Below are positions 1-13,575 of a DNA stretch of 64,000 nucleotides, one piece after another. The stretch is from the NCBI RefSeq assembly GCF_901709675.1, contig NC_051106.1, positions 4,970,001 to 5,034,000 on the forward strand, written 5' to 3'. This DNA is from Syngnathus acus (Eukaryota > Chordata > Actinopteri > Syngnathiformes > Syngnathidae). A program made the translations under genes and the position numbers. The first letter of the stretch is position 1; each line of letters starts with the position of its first letter. The notes under the pieces were generated by a model that saw only the letters and a list, made by a program, of their open reading frames with translations, made no database searches and was not told the origin of the DNA.

Positions 1-3000
1 GGAGACAAAATGAATGTAGGCCTTTCTGCCACTTCCATATCCACTTTTTAGTAGCACAACAAACAAGCACAGCACTGGCACGTACACAAATACCATTGTG
101 CATTATGACAAATCAGGCCAAGGGATAATTTTTCAAATCCAGTTCATTCATTCATGGCAGGTCCATTTTGTGCTGAAAAGGTCTTTGAGTACTTCTCAGA
201 AGGTTGGGTATTAATCAGGTACAGATCTGATAGTAAGGAGATTAGCCATGGATATGCTCCCCAGCCTCTGGCCTTAGCCATTGCCCGTTATGCATGTGAA
301 CTGTTTGGATAACTCACCATGCACCGTGCACGCTCAGCACACTGAGAGTTTAACCAAGAAGCTTACTCAGGGCTAGACCCCAGGTGACCTGGTAACACAC
401 TGTCCAATCCCCAAATATTTCCCAGGCTCAATCATGCATCATATGCTCATTTCTGGACTGTGCTGCATAGACTCTAGCCTGATCAGTTCTGTTTAAAACA
501 TTGAATATTTCCAGAGATGATGTCACACTTTAGTCTGACATTCCTTTTGTGTTCAATTCTTTCCCTTGCACCCAGAGAAGCAACATTCCTAAATTGTATG
601 TAGGTTTAAACCAGGATTTTATGTGACGGCGTTGATTAAAAGAGTGTTCTGATAATCAGATTATACAAACACATATTGCGTATTGCATTGATGCATAATG
701 TTAATGGGATTTGTGTCATTCCAAATGCGGCGGTAATGATCATTTAACCCAAAACCTAAGGCAGTAAGCCAGAGTGTCTTCTGCTAAACAATATGCAGTA
801 CCTGCAGTATTAGACACTTAAGTAGATTACGCTCGTTCATTTTCAAATACCTCACTCGCTTCTATTTGGTTTTATATCAGTAGCTGTCATTATTTACACA
901 CAAATTGGCAAAGTAAAGACGACCGGTAGCTGAGTGGTTCGTCTGCCACATTGCTGGCGTCTGTATTAGCACAGTGGGTGTCCTCTGGCTATGAAATAGC
1001 AGCATAATTGAGTTGTACATGGCTGAACCTGATCAGAGACGGTTCAGTGGTTTTGCCACTCCATGCTCTAACTCTCCATGCACCAAAGCAACCTCAGGGT
1101 AGCGTACCATGCGTTTGCAGTGAGCTGCAGTCTGCTCCGGGACCAAAAAAAAAAAAAAAAAAAAAGAAAGGGGGCAGGGGGTGGTGATTGCATTCTGATA
1201 GATTTCTGAGGCCGTAGGCAATGGAATTAAAAAGATTAACAGTTCATTAGGAACTAGACCACATTGATTAGAGTAGTGACAGATAGGACAATATCTAAAG
1301 TCCAAATGTAACAATTTAAAATCATGAACAGTTACTTTCTACTGCATGCAATATTCTTTTTGATTTTGTTTTAATGCAGAAGTCAACATGCATTAGAAAA
1401 GCTAATTTCCGTCAACTAAACACAAAACAACCCAATATTAAAGCAGGTTGTTATCAACTAGCGCGTCACCATTCGGTGTGTATTTGATTAACCGATAATC
1501 ACTTTGGATATTCTCGTCACCGCTCCAAATAGAAGCATACAGTCGAGTCGAACCCGGCTGTTGCCTAAGGGTGACAAGGTCATTAATAGCCGTGTTTGGG
1601 GGGATGCAGACAGATGGCTACTTGCTTCTAAAAGGTGATAACAATCTTTGACATGCATAGCAGTCCACCCATCTTGTTCCCTTGCATCCTATAAAGGTGC
1701 ATTTCGCTTTGCGCAAGTGGTAGCTACTCAATATCTTGGCAGCCACAGTGCAGTTTTAACTACCTTGACATTGCTGTCTTCTTCAGGAGGGACGGGAGCT
1801 GAGTGTGACCCCTGACCTCTCCTTGAATTCCTTCCCACCCACAGTGGGAATGTCATGTGCTCATATGTAAAAGCCGCTATGCATGCAACATATACAGGAG
1901 GGGCTTGTTGTTTGGTGTTTGCCGACTCCCAACCCAGCTTCCGCGGCAGGAGTGTTTTCAGCTGGGAATTCTCGGAAGGCTAAAAGGCCAAGCAAACATT
2001 GACACTCGCCTGCAGCCGCTGCCTTGCTCTGACACAATAAAATGTATTTTTGCTCTGGTGTATGACCCAGACAGTATACATTGACACATCAGGCTGATAT
2101 TATCTTGCAAAATATTCTCCTCTTCATATTTAATCACGTTAGTAGTAGAATTACACAAAATTCAAATGTCTTGTTTACTTTCACCCTCCTATATTCGATG
2201 TTAGCTAATCAGCTCTTTGTTAGACTGGCACGCATCTGGTATGTTAGTTAACATGTCGACATGTCATGTTATAAGTTGTCGTGTTAGCGTCAGGGCCGCG
2301 CCCCACCATGATAAACACCAATCCCACCCTTCTCCCCTACAAGGCCTTTGTTTTCTCTTTGCCATTAAATTGCGAAATCTACTTACTGAGTTGCCAGCCT
2401 GATCCCACTCAAGCTTTGTAATCTCCTTGTAATAGAGTGTGAATACTGGCCAGCAATAAATCAGCACCTCATCAGTGCACTTTATTAAATATAGACATCA
2501 ACAGACAGCTCTTAGTATATTCAATTTACTCTCCGACGTAGGCTTCAACACAAGGAGATAAAGATAGATTGAGCAATCGAGTGCAAGCTGAGGCCTGAAC
2601 CTGAACGCGAAAAGCTACAGGATATTGAGAGGGGACGCAGTATATCAGGGACGAGCAGACAGTCAGGAGGCTCCAGCGCCAGGATGGGGAGGTTTGCCAG
2701 GTGGGATGGGGAATGGGTTTGTATGTCGGTTTCTCTCGATGACAGCTGAACTGGGCGCCTATAAAGTCTTTGTTTCAACCTCACAGTTGAAAATCAAAAC
2801 TTGACTGCTTTACCTCAAATAGTGGCTTCCGCTCTAATAATCGTGTGGCCCAATTCCATCATTCACTTGAACAAATATGGTAGAGTGTCGTGAAAAAGCC
2901 CTTTTTCACATTCATACATTGTTTGCAAGATCATCCGGCAAATGGAAGAATCAGACAGACAAGTGAAAATAAAATGCCGTTTTTAAATTGATTTTATTTA

Positions 3001-3093
3001 TTAAAGAAAAAAATTCAAAGCTAACTTGCCCTGTTTAAAACTATAATAACGGTGTGTATATGGTGAAAAAAATAAGGACTGCACAGTCTTGAA

Positions 3094-3125
3094 ATAGAAT
3101 AGAATAGAATAGAATAGAATAGAAT
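3094..3125. repeat. ATAGA pentanucleotide microsatellite
   Basis: About six uninterrupted copies of a 5-bp unit (ATAGA/GAATA) in the esrrb intron. The sequence just downstream (about 3180-3350) has scattered GCGCA/GCGCC words typical of old fish DNA-transposon interiors, but no ends could be defined. Confidence 0.85.
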
Positions 3126-6100
3126 CTTGTTGAATGAAATAAAATGACATCCACCACACATATTTGCAGAAATATGAAATTTTTAAAATTGCGTTACACC
3201 ACCTGCGCCACAACTTAGACCTGGTTCCAGTGAATCTCACATTTCGCCTACTTTTAGCCACCAAATTGTCAGGTGCGCCAGGGACGAGTAAAAAATGAAC
3301 GCCCCGGCATGGTGCAGCACGATATGCCGAATTCCCAAGCACACTAAACGAGGCTTGCAGCAACTAATTACTAAGAAACTATTTTAACTCAATTGTGACA
3401 ATCCCTTTTCTATCTAATTTGAAAGAACCTAAACATGAACCGTAACAAATTTCCTTGGTTGGTTTGTTATTAATTTTAAAGAAAGTAGAAAGCTAACTCT
3501 TAAAAAAAACAAAATTAAATCTGAAAAGACAGCATGACACAATTTCAATATAATTAGATCCAACATGATTTAAGCTTTGCTGTCTAGGGAACGCTTGTTG
3601 AACATTTACACGTGTGGACTCTTGGTAAAATTATTTCTGTCAACCACCACATTTTATTATCCCCATTGCTATTGATCCAGATGTTGCCATGTTAATTCCA
3701 GAAGAATCACGGTCCACACACTGGAATTAGTTCAACATCTCCCGCCGCACTCTGGCAAGATCAGAGCGTTCTGTACAAATCAGAGATGTGTGTATTGTAT
3801 TTTAAGTGTCATCTTAAATGGCAAGCTTTGATATTAACTAAGCCTCTCTCGCAGCATGATCCCTCTGCTCAGTTTGAGGATATAGTGGCAGAGAAAAAAA
3901 AAGATGTGCAGAACCTCTGGGGCCCAGTTAGAGGCGGTTTAACTCCAATTGGAGCCCAGAGAGCACTTGCCTTGGCTGAGGTGAGATTGCTGCTGGGCAC
4001 AAGTCTTCAGGGCCTGCTTGTCCTTCTGATAGCTGGCTATGATAGATCAGCCTCCGTCCAGCCAGGATGACTGTCTATCTCTCGTTTGCTCCCCCCCCAC
4101 CCCACTGCACTCTGGTCCCCTTTCACTTTATGCTCTCGCTCTTTTTCCTTCGTTCTTATCTGCCTCCTCTCTGCCCTGTATCTTCTCCTTTCTTTTTATC
4201 CTCCACTTCACTCCCTTCCTCTGCTACCTTTTTTTTTTGTTACCATCCCTCACTCGCTCGCTCCTGTCTGTTGTCTGATTGAGGGTGAGTTACGAGGGGG
4301 CTGCAGCTGGAGGGGGCCACCATGCCTCGTAATTACATCTCTTTTTATTACCCGCGCTAATGGCCCTCGGGGAGAGGGAAACAATAATAAATTAATGGAA
4401 TATGAACTCAAGCTCAACAGAAATCTCCAACATTTCATTTTTGGACCACCCAGTCCTCTGATTAATCTCGGAGAGGTTCGAGATGGCCGTCTGTGGGTTT
4501 TGTCGCCCCGCCCCCCCTCGTTGAAGCCCACTGGAGAGATAAAGACAGCGATGATGATTTTGGCGTCTGTCGTTGCTGCTCTTATCCTCAGCCTTTTGGA
4601 GCAAAGATGCAGTTTAACTCTGTCAGTTGGATGAAACTCGATGGAAGTGAATATGTCAGTGGCGGTTAGTCATCACCATGTTTTACGTGTTGTAATCTTG
4701 GAAATGAAAATCCCTTTCAGAGCTAAATGCACAAGATAAAGCTGTGCTTTGTTATTACCATTATTATTTTGGGCTGTGTGGGGCTTCCAAATGCACTCAG
4801 CAGTGAAGTGGAAAAGGGCCTTCAAGTGTGCAGACAGGCCTCTCTGATTTGGTCAATATCGTGTCATGTTTGGTCAAACCCCGCCATCGGCAGCGGGCTG
4901 GAAATGAAGATGTAAATATTGATATTTCATTAGAGGAAATCACCCACTCCGGCGGCACTTAACCGGGCCACCTTCAGAGCGCGGCGGCCGGAGCGCTTTG
5001 TGACCTGCGGAGTCGGGAAGTCACTTCATTACTCGATTAAATTGAGTGGAAAAAGGGAAGGCAACGACACGAGATCCCATTTGCTGCGATAATTTAGGCC
5101 CCGAAGAGAATGGATGGAACGGCGGGAAAACACCACCTCTCCATCTCACAACAGCGGATTAAATTTAAGGACTTTTAGCGTCAAAGGTAATTGTAGGCTG
5201 CTGGGCTTGGCACGTACGGCTGAGGGCTGCACGCTGCATCCGAGCAACTCGAAAGCCTCTTCAGCGAGACCCGGACGAGGCCTTCGCACGAGCTGTCACA
5301 TTGGGAGCGCCGCTTTAGTTCCGCTTCAGTCCTCTTCGCCATTAAAAGGCTCCGACAGAGCTTTGCCTGTGATTGCGATGCCAACCTGATGCGGCAATCA
5401 ACTGTGCCGGGATGACAGTTCCTCTCTGGCCGGTCCACATTCTGTCCGACTTAATGGACACGTATGCAGACAAGGAAATAACACGACAGCATTTTAACAT
5501 CCCCCCCGCCAAATACCTTTTAATGGCGTCGGCTTTTACAAACTATGCTTCCACTGATAATAGTGACGTGCTTGGAGTGCTTTCAGCAGTTGGTCGGAAT
5601 CGGCCGGCCCTCCGACCGGTCCTACCGGACTGTTAGCACTCTATTCTACCGACTATTGATTCCCCTTCAAAATGTGAAGGCCCTCACATTCTGATCACAA
5701 TCTCTTAATTAATGTATCCTGCAGCTCTCCCCCTGCAGTGGTCATCACCACGATAAGGGGAACCACTCTGCCCGGTTCTGGTTCTTTTTCCTACTGCTTC
5801 CCCATCATGGCTTTTATTTCTGTTTGTGTGTGTGTTCATTGTTGTCTCGGCGGGCAGGAGCAGATAAACACAAGGGCTGATGGTGCCCCCCCCCCACTCC
5901 CCCTTCTCTCCCAAATGTGATCATTTGTTTTTCAGAGAAAACGCAGGGTATAGATGTGTTGAGCAGGCCGGGTCAATACTGTAATCTATCGCCTTTTAAT
6001 CACGCAGTGGCAGGTGGCATGGCAACAGCGAACTTGTAAAAGCAATCATGTTAATCATGGGTGGAGCTGGAGAGCCTAATATGCTGTCAGAATGGGCCGC

Positions 6101-6305
6101 CTGCAGGCACGGGAGGCGGAGGGAGGGAAAGGGTGGTGAGGCATGGGGGGGGGAGCCTTCACAGTTTATTGCTGCCTAGTATCAAGGGAAATAGACATTA
6201 AGATCTTTTTCTATGTAGATGAGCATTTTTGGATTTGTCATAGAGCCACTTTCAGTTTTTATGTCATGACTGAGCGGTTTGATGCACCTTAGTCAATTTG
6301 AACGA

Positions 6306-6408
6306 CCGTATTTTCCGGACTATAAGGCGCACCTAAAAACCTAAAATTTTCTCAAAAGCCGACAGTGCGCCTTATAGTCCGGTGCGCCTTATAGTCCGGA
6401 AAATACAG
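6306..6408. mobile_element. Palindromic mini-element with 27-bp inverted repeats
   Basis: The left arm (6306-6332) and the reverse complement of the right arm (6382-6408) are identical except at one position. Both contain the word CGGACTATAAGGCGCAC. Only about 49 bp separates the arms, so a transcript could fold as a long hairpin. The same word recurs in direct and tandem orientation at 40.26-40.60 kb, which marks it as a dispersed family. I read it as a non-autonomous DNA-transposon remnant (MITE). No clear target-site duplication is visible and there is no coding capacity. Confidence 0.75.
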
Positions 6409-7253
6409 TATGTGGATTTGTCTTGTGACTTTTTGTGGGCAGGCCAGCGTTTCCCGTGCTTCTCTTTTTCCCAGGAGGGGATATATGTTTGTGTAACTTT
6501 GTGAAGCTTTACGTGTCCCCTCGTCAACTCTTTTTCCTCCCACACACGTGCACGTGTCATGTCCTCAACCTCTGCAACGGGAACGCGTCCCAGCGCTAAT
6601 CCCCGGCTCACCGGCACAAGTATGACAGGATACAAGGGGTAACCACCTGGCTTTGTGCATCCCAGACCTTTGCACCGATTTACTGTCGTCACCCGCAGTA
6701 AAGCCCACTCAAGCACCCTGACACCTGCTTCAAAGAAGAGCTTCCTGTACGCATTTAAATTAAAGCTTTGTTTTCCAGTGAGTGCTTCCGTGCTCATAAC
6801 TCATTTTTGATCAGCGATTTCTTTGGAAAAATGATTTCAGTGTTGTGTTTACAGCGACCATCTTTATATCTGTTAGGCAGCAGGATTGCGCAACATCTCT
6901 TTAATGAGTTTCCACAGAACAATAGACATCAGTTTCCACAGAACAATGGAGGGATGATAAGTGGGCCAATAAAAACATGTTTTGTAATTTTGTACCTTGT
7001 TGGGGGGAAAAATAGATTCCATTCTGATAGTGGCTTGGATCTATGCTTATGTATTTTGGTTTTAAAAAAGAAAAAAAGTTAAATTAATTTCTCTGTGCAT
7101 TATTCTTATGTAAAGATATACTGTGGAGGGGCAATACTATTTGTGTACGCAATTCTCCGGCACACTAAATAGCAAAGGTTGCGTTCCACTGAGCACCGTC
7201 GCAGGTCAAAAATGTTCCCTGACCTCATACGCTTACCACTTGTGTCCTTCCAG

Positions 7254-7701
7254 GATTTTCCACTTTGTCTCTGGGTGACCAGATGAGTCTTCTGCAGAGC
7301 GCCTGGATGGAGATCCTCATCCTCAGCATCGTGTTCCGTTCGCTGCCGTACGAGGACGAGCTGGTGTACGCCGAGGACTACATCATGGACGAGGAGCACT
7401 CGCGGCTGACGGGCCTGCTGGACCTCTACGTGTCCATCCTGCAGCTGGTTCGCAAATGCAAGAAGCTCAAAGTGGAGAAGGAGGAGTTTGTCACACTCAA
7501 GGCCATCGCTCTCGCCAACTCAGGTGAGTCAGTGCTAACACACACACACACACTCTCAGGAGTTAATTTTTAACAATCCAAATCTAATCTATTTTTTTCG
7601 TATTATTATTATTATTATGATAACTTAGAATTGCAGTAAATTATTTGTCCAATTTGTCTTGGTTGTTGTTTTATATGTCATGCCACAAGTATTGTTTGAT
7701 T

Positions 7702-7740
<39 letters not shown>

Positions 7741-10700
7741 CACTCATGCACTATTTTTAATAGTATTTGTTTATTCTAAAATAGTTTTAAAATACAAAAT
7801 AATATATAAAATAAAATTAGTTTGCAATCATCCCATTTTTTATATTTAATTTTTTCCTTACATCACAAATATGTAAAAAGGTCTCATCCATTAATAAATA
7901 AACTTCCACTACAATATGTTTGCAAGCAAGTGTTGGGTAGATTTGATAAATGATATGCTGACCACACAATGAAACTGAGATATTGGCCAACAGTTTCCCG
8001 GATGACATTTCTCACTTTTGCTGGAGTTTTAGCGCGTAACCTTTAGTTTGGAGCGTGAGCCGCACAGATAGGGAGAAGATAAGGGCAATGCACGAGAAAG
8101 AGGCACGGGGAGGGAAGGAGCTTTTTAATTGAACACCTTCCGAGTTGTGGTATTTCTCCTCCGCTATCTCCATAACAGTAGCTGCAGGGCACAGCAGCCA
8201 CTGGAGATAAATTTAGCATTTCATTAGGAGCACAGTGGCTGTCAATAAAATGTGTTAAGTCGAATGGAATGAGTATCAGGCCGCGGTAGAGCTCGTTTGT
8301 TCCAATGCAAAAGACGCCACGCTGCTATTGACAGGATCCTTTTGAGAAGGCAGAACCTGTTCCCAGACCCCCCTTCCCCCTCTGATCAATGCACGCCGGG
8401 TCACCAGGCCGCTCCCCCCTTGTTTTGTCCAAGCTGAAAAATGAAAATGCTGATGCAAGCTATTTGCTTTGAGACAGCAGAGCGTCGGTCATGAGGTGTG
8501 CTCGAGGGGGAAGAGGAGGGCGTCCGCCACGTTAGAACAAGGTCTTTGGGAAATCATTCTCTTGGGAGCCCCCCTGTTTGACAGCTGTGAAAATTCATAG
8601 CCATTGATTTTGTAATTAGCAGTTTATCAATCACATCGATGTGGGCTTACTGATGGATTGCAAGGAAATTGTTTCTTCAAAGTTGTTGTTTTTTTTCAAG
8701 TCCATCCCTCCAAACACAACACACGCTGCTTGCATTTTCTTCCCTTGTTAGTGTCTTTTGCCTCCAGCCCCATACATCAACCTGCATTTTTTTTATTCGT
8801 CCAAGAACGTTCCAATTAAATTTTGACCCCCTCAATAACTAAAGTAGACTTTACCATAAAAGAGTATCCAATTTCAATATTGTTATAACTACTTTGCTAT
8901 AAAACAGAACAATGTACTTGATGCATAGTCAGGTAAATGGATAATGGAAAATATTTAATGAGAATTCCTCTAAACTAAAACTCTTAAGTTTGCTTAAGTA
9001 GGAAAAAATTGTTAGTAAAAATACTCATTAGGGTTCTATTTTCTATTTCATTGTAAATGTAACATAAGATAATTATGTTCGTCTCTCCTCTCCCTCCCCC
9101 TGCTTTGTACTTTTCCAAACGACCTACTTCATTTCACCACTGCGGGCTTGAAAGCCGTCAGGGTGAAAAATGTCTCAAGGTTTTGGGAATACGCTTGTTC
9201 CAGTCGATGAATACGGGGCCCGCTTAGAAATCTGGTTTGCCTTTTATCGTCCCACGTGGCCAAACGCATGGCGCCAAGGTGAGACGTGTGAGGCGGGCAA
9301 TGACTCGCCGCCTCTGGGGTGTCAGACTGGTTAGCCAGTGAGAGACGCGCCACCGCCGAGACTCCCTAAGAGAGGAGGAGGGCTGATAGCAACAGAGAAG
9401 AAGGCGACAATGAGCGAGGAACGTGTAACATGAAGCTGTAGACATGTGCTTGAACTCAAGACTACACAGGTGGTCAAGTCAGATTTGACCAAATTACATC
9501 CAATAAGTATTGAGTCCAAGTTTGTATGAGCATAGCGAAGCCCTGTTTTTTACAGGGGATACGTTCCAAACTCAACCACAATAAGTGAAAATCCACAATT
9601 TAGACAGCCCATATAAAAAAATACTAAATATGTTCATAATATTCTAATATTCTAATCTAATAAATCTAATAATATTAAATATAAAAATATTTTATCATCG
9701 CACATGCTTAGTCCAAACCAGTTGAAGCTTACATTAAAACTGACATAAAACAATAGAGAATTAAAAAATATATATTTTAAAACCAAAATATTCAACTAAA
9801 TTATTATATAGTAATTTTATCTAACAAAAGTCAGCGAGCTCAGTGTTAATATATATAATGTGAAAAACCATAGGAATTTTGCGGAAATCTTATGCAATCA
9901 TAAGCATTCAAACAATTATTTTTTTTTTTATTCTAGTTAGGGACCCCTTCTGTTTCTTTTTCTTGCTATTAATTAGACTTCGTCTCTTACAGTAGATCTC
10001 ATAGCACTGTTTAAATATCTGCAATTAGCTGAGAAACACCGCAGAGCAATTTTTAAAAGTCTAGTTGAGCACACATTGAAGTCAACATTTTTGAATTATG
10101 TATAAGAAGTTTTTCCCTTGTGATATAAAAAGTAAGTTGGCAGGGAAATTAATTGTGTCACATTCATCATAGTCTTGCTTATGGTGCCCCCTTTTTTATC
10201 TACTAATAATTGTCTGTCTTTCCCAAACGGGCTTTTTAATGTGTGCTATTAGCTCCACGATTCATGCCATTGTTACTGGGGGATAACATTGATTTTCAGT
10301 GTGGCTGGTCAAAGGCCGTTTTAATAAGCCGCACGGCACTGCAAAGAGTTGGGAAGGAAATAAATAAAACAAAGCACATGTTGTTGTTGTTTTTATGATC
10401 CATTCTTTGTCCTGTCTGCGCTTGAAATATACTGATAACGTGTTCCTCACCTCACCTCACTGCTCTGATAGAACTTCATATCAATCATGAGGTTTAATTT
10501 CCAAAAATCTACCCCCCCCCACCGTATCAGTGTATTCAAGTGAAGAGCACATTTCTTACTCTTAAATCTTGTCACCCCGATAGACTCCATGCACATAGAG
10601 GACATGGAGGCGGTCCAGAAGCTGCAGGACGCTCTGCACGAGGCCCTGCAGGACTTCGAGAGCAGCCAGCACCCGGAGGACCCGCGGCGGGCGGGAAAAC

Positions 10701-10828
10701 TGCTCATGACCCTGCCCTTGCTGCGGCAGACGGCTACCAAGGCTGTGCAGCACTTTTACAGCATCAAGGTGCAGGGCAAGGTGCCCATGCACAAACTGTT
10801 CCTGGAGATGCTGGAGGCCAAGGTCTGA
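7254..10828 (+). CDS. esrrb: Estrogen-related receptor beta, last two coding exons (partial)
   Basis: Orphan nuclear receptor (NR3B group): a constitutively active transcription factor that binds ERR elements in the nucleus. Two exons are visible. 7254-7523 completes a split Gly codon, then reads [20 protein letters not shown] and later [14 protein letters not shown]. 10584-10828 continues after the split Asp codon with SMHIED and ends [11 protein letters not shown]-stop. Acceptor and donor are canonical (cag/gat, cag/gtgagt, tag/act) and phases agree. Together they encode about 170 residues: the C-terminal half of the ligand-binding domain, with helix 12/AF-2 as FLEMLE. The AED...EEHSRL segment resembles ERR-beta more than ERR-gamma (ADD...EDQSKL) or ERR-alpha, and linkage to prox2/dlst agrees. 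The DNA-binding domain and N-terminus lie left of the window. The two exons are GC-rich against AT-rich introns. Confidence 0.92.
7703..7737. repeat. (CA)n microsatellite
   Basis: Perfect CA dinucleotide run of about 35 bp in the last esrrb intron. A shorter CA run follows the exon donor at about 7541-7553. Confidence 0.95.
9552..9600. repeat. Degenerate interspersed-repeat fragment
   Basis: Contains ATACGTTCCAAACTCAACC and then AAGTGAAAATCCACAAT, resembling a decayed form of a widespread fish repeat whose consensus (from memory) has CGTTCC, ACCCACC and GTGAAAATCCGCGA words in that order. Ends are not defined and no coding remains. A similar decayed trace may lie at about 15.17-15.21 kb. Confidence 0.4.
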
Positions 10829-11540
10829 TTCTTGGAGCTGCTTTAGTGCTGCACAGTGGGACTTTTTGGAAGCAGGATTTAGAAGGTGCTCGGGAGGCGG
10901 GGGTGGGGGAGACCTCAGCTTGGCGAGGCGGCACTCAGACTGACCTCACTCCTCCTGCAACATTCGGACACCATGTTTAAAAAAAAAAAAAAAAAAGAAA
11001 CAACCAGAAACTTGGTTATTAATATAAATATAAGAATGATGAAGATTAATGTAAAATATATATACAAAGTTGTACAGTAATAATTTCTTTTTGTTAATTG
11101 TTGGTGGTCATGCTCCCAGGATCCCTCAGCATCTTCAGAATAAGTAGATGCCAGTAACAAGAAATTCCTTCATTGAATTTATTCTGAAGACGGCAGAGGT
11201 GTGTCAACACAACACTTTCATCAATGTGTTTCCGTCCGGGACATGTATACGTTGATTACTGGAAAACTGAGTGTACAGTTTGAAGTCTGTTGATATTGGT
11301 GGCCATTTTCTCTCACCCTCCATGCGCAGGTGAGGGGAGAAAAAAAAAAAAAAAAAGAACAGCTTAAATATGAGCTGTTAACTTCTGAAACGTCCTCGGA
11401 CGTCCAAGTTACAGTACCTCTCGAGAGCAGTGTGATCTGATCCGTCTCACAGTGGAAGGCTTGTTTAACCAAACTAGAATAGGCAGTTACACTAGTCGCT
11501 AGTCTTCTTCTGTAGTTCAGCAATAAATGACGGTGTGGGA
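10829..11540 (+). terminator. esrrb: esrrb 3' UTR with candidate polyadenylation signal
   Basis: Non-coding sequence after the esrrb stop. It includes A-runs at 10979-10996 and 11340-11356. The first good AATAAA is at 11522-11527, followed within about 10 bp by a GT-rich stretch (ggtgtggg), the usual arrangement for cleavage. Real 3' UTRs of this gene may be longer; the end is inferred. Confidence 0.5.
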
Positions 11541-13193
11541 ATGCCAGGCTCAACCTTCATCTTTCATGTGCTGCGTTTCAATGCTGCTCTTGCCACAAGG
11601 CCGTGCCTGCTCGCTTGCTTCTATCGCACACTACAATATTTCTCGTCTCCTCACGTTAGCCCATCGATTGTGTCCTTTTTAAGCCCGTGGAAATGGGCCG
11701 AGCCAACGTAGGTTATAGGTGAAAGCTGATCATCAGTATCAAAGGCTTTCTACAAAGTGGCACTAGTCCAGGAGATTCCATGTTCAAACAATCAGAGGCC
11801 CATATGTCAAAGCGCTCTATTTTGGAACCCCTTTAAGCCCGCGGCGGAGTCATCCCACACACTGGGAGCAAGGTGGCTAGCATCTGCTCGCACCATCTTA
11901 GATACCTTCTGGCTTTAAATAGCTGTGTCGGCATTTATAGAGCCTGAATCGGACCTAGGTAAACGGCAGGTGCAAAGGCACTTCACAACGGATTTATATT
12001 TAACCCTGCCGGAGGTTGTTGTCTGCGTGGCGGCGGGCACGTGGACCGCGTTTTGACCATCATGTTGACACAGTGGTCAGTGGTGGAGCCAAACATTTTT
12101 CATTGGGCTGGCCATGGTAAGACCATGACTCACATAGAGGTGGCGGAAAATTGATACGCACGCATGTGCACACACAAACGAACACACATTGACACACACA
12201 CCAGAATGTTACACTCTACTTGCACTTTGAACAATTCAAAAGTTGCCAAGTCAATCTTGTTTACTTATTCACCTTTGTTTCTTGTCCCATGCACTGAGAG
12301 CCTACCAGAGGACTAAATTTTCACCGACGCCATTTTGCTCGTGAATCTGGCGTAACCTGCCTGCTGATTGACAGCTCATTCAAGTTATATCTGAGAAGCA
12401 CAATTACTAGAAAAAAATACAACAATCTCTTCATTTGTAACACAAAATTACTAAAGAATTAGCAAACACAAATATCAAATGACCTGGCAACCGAAGACCT
12501 GTAAAAGGTACAATTATGGTGATTATGCAATACAACCATCAAAGCCTCCACTGGCACCACTGCTATGGAGTCCACTTGTGGAACAGCAGGTAGCCTACCA
12601 CTTGTGGGATGTGGTTTTAGCCACAGTCAGTCCAGGCAATCCTCTCCTCCTGCAGAAAGTTCTATTCTGCAGAAAATTGTGTAATATTCTCTGCCACGGA
12701 GCCACATTTGTGAGTTATCCTCCAGCCCCACTCACAGTGGCCGATGCTGTATGACACCATCGCCCAGCAGCTTGCTATGCGGGCGGGATGGCCGAGCTAT
12801 GCAAGAAACAAAGTGTCAGCATGCGCCAGAGGGTAACAGCAAGCCAACAATGTGTCACTACAAGGTGTGATCCCTGCTGGGAGACAGATCTTAGGCTCTC
12901 TTTAACTTCATGTCCATTACGCCGCCTGTGAGCTCAACTCCTGTCCGTCCAACTCACTTGTGAGACGTGCGCGTTTATACTACTGACAGATTTTATGTGG
13001 TGTGATAAAAGGCAGGGCTGTCACAAAAAATATAAGACTTTCATCAAAGTAGTGGTGGAGAGTCACCGTTGTGCTCACAATGTGAAAGGCCAGCACCTAG
13101 GCAGGGTTCACAGCAACCTGGGGTCAATGTTATGAAGTCAAACCAGCCACACCTTTCAAAAAATAACTCCCAGTTATATTGTAGAGGGACACT

Positions 13194-13575
13194 GGGCTCT
13201 ATTTTTGTAGGTGGTGCTTGTAGAAATGTCGGCATACTCTGATTTTTGTTGCGCGAATTTCATCCTGGCGCAGGCAGACACATTCTGAGTTCCATGGACA
13301 TGTCACATACATTGTATTCATAAAAGACACAGTAGCGGGCATCAAACCCTCTGAAACAATTTATTGAATGCTTCATTATGATTCTTAATTATTTATTTAT
13401 TTTTAATTCACCCAGCACACAGCTATAGGGGCACCAATGATCAGTGTTCCTGTGCTCACACCCACAACGGCGCAAATCGCTTTTTTATAATTCACCGACT
13501 TGCGAAATTACCACATTGATGCATATTTACGCCGCTCGCCATGCCAAATTTGTGTTGATTACAAAAATAGAGCCC
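13194..13575. mobile_element. Non-autonomous DNA transposon with 16-bp perfect inverted repeats
   Basis: GGGCTCTATTTTTGTA at 13194-13209 is the exact reverse complement of 13560-13575. The interior (382 bp in all) has paired GCGCA/GGCGCA words near both ends and no long open frame, typical of a MITE. The superfamily is uncertain; a Harbinger-like origin would predict a 3-bp duplication, which I cannot confirm in the flanks. Confidence 0.7.

Larger units (their letters stand above)
1..7253 (+). other. esrrb: esrrb intron (upstream of the penultimate coding exon)
   Basis: No convincing coding exon is visible here. I looked for the preceding ERR exon, which should end in a segment like VVIIGWAKHIP followed by a split Gly codon, and did not find it, so it lies left of the window. 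The stretch holds poly-A/T runs, a short ATAGA tandem repeat, a palindromic mini-element near 6.35 kb, and GC-richer blocks around 4.28-4.55 kb and 4.93-5.45 kb that resemble conserved non-coding sequence in texture (TAAT cores within non-repetitive sequence). The intron assignment follows from the splice acceptor at 7252-7253. Regulatory function is only inferred. Confidence 0.7.
7524..10583 (+). other. esrrb: Last intron of esrrb
   Basis: 3,060 bp with a GTGAGT donor and a TAG acceptor. It contains a CA microsatellite (7703-7737), TAAT-containing non-repetitive sequence around 8.05-8.65 kb that looks like a conserved element, and a degenerate DNA-transposon fragment near 9.55 kb. No coding exon is supported; the open frames here are short and lack splice signals or recognisable protein. 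Confidence 0.75.

Noticed and set aside
3180-3350. Possible transposon fragment with GCGCC/GCGCA words in the esrrb intron
   Set aside because: No inverted repeats or target duplication could be found, so element boundaries cannot be supported.
4039-4634. Overlapping open frames rich in Leu, Ser, Pro and Phe
   Set aside because: They derive from a pyrimidine-rich tract. The three frames overlap and none has splice signals or a recognisable domain.
10820-10830. Possible alternative C-terminus of esrrb by splicing at EAK/GTCTGA, as in a human long isoform
   Set aside because: GTCTGA is a poor donor, and no downstream exon encodes anything like the human extension, which itself is not known to be conserved.
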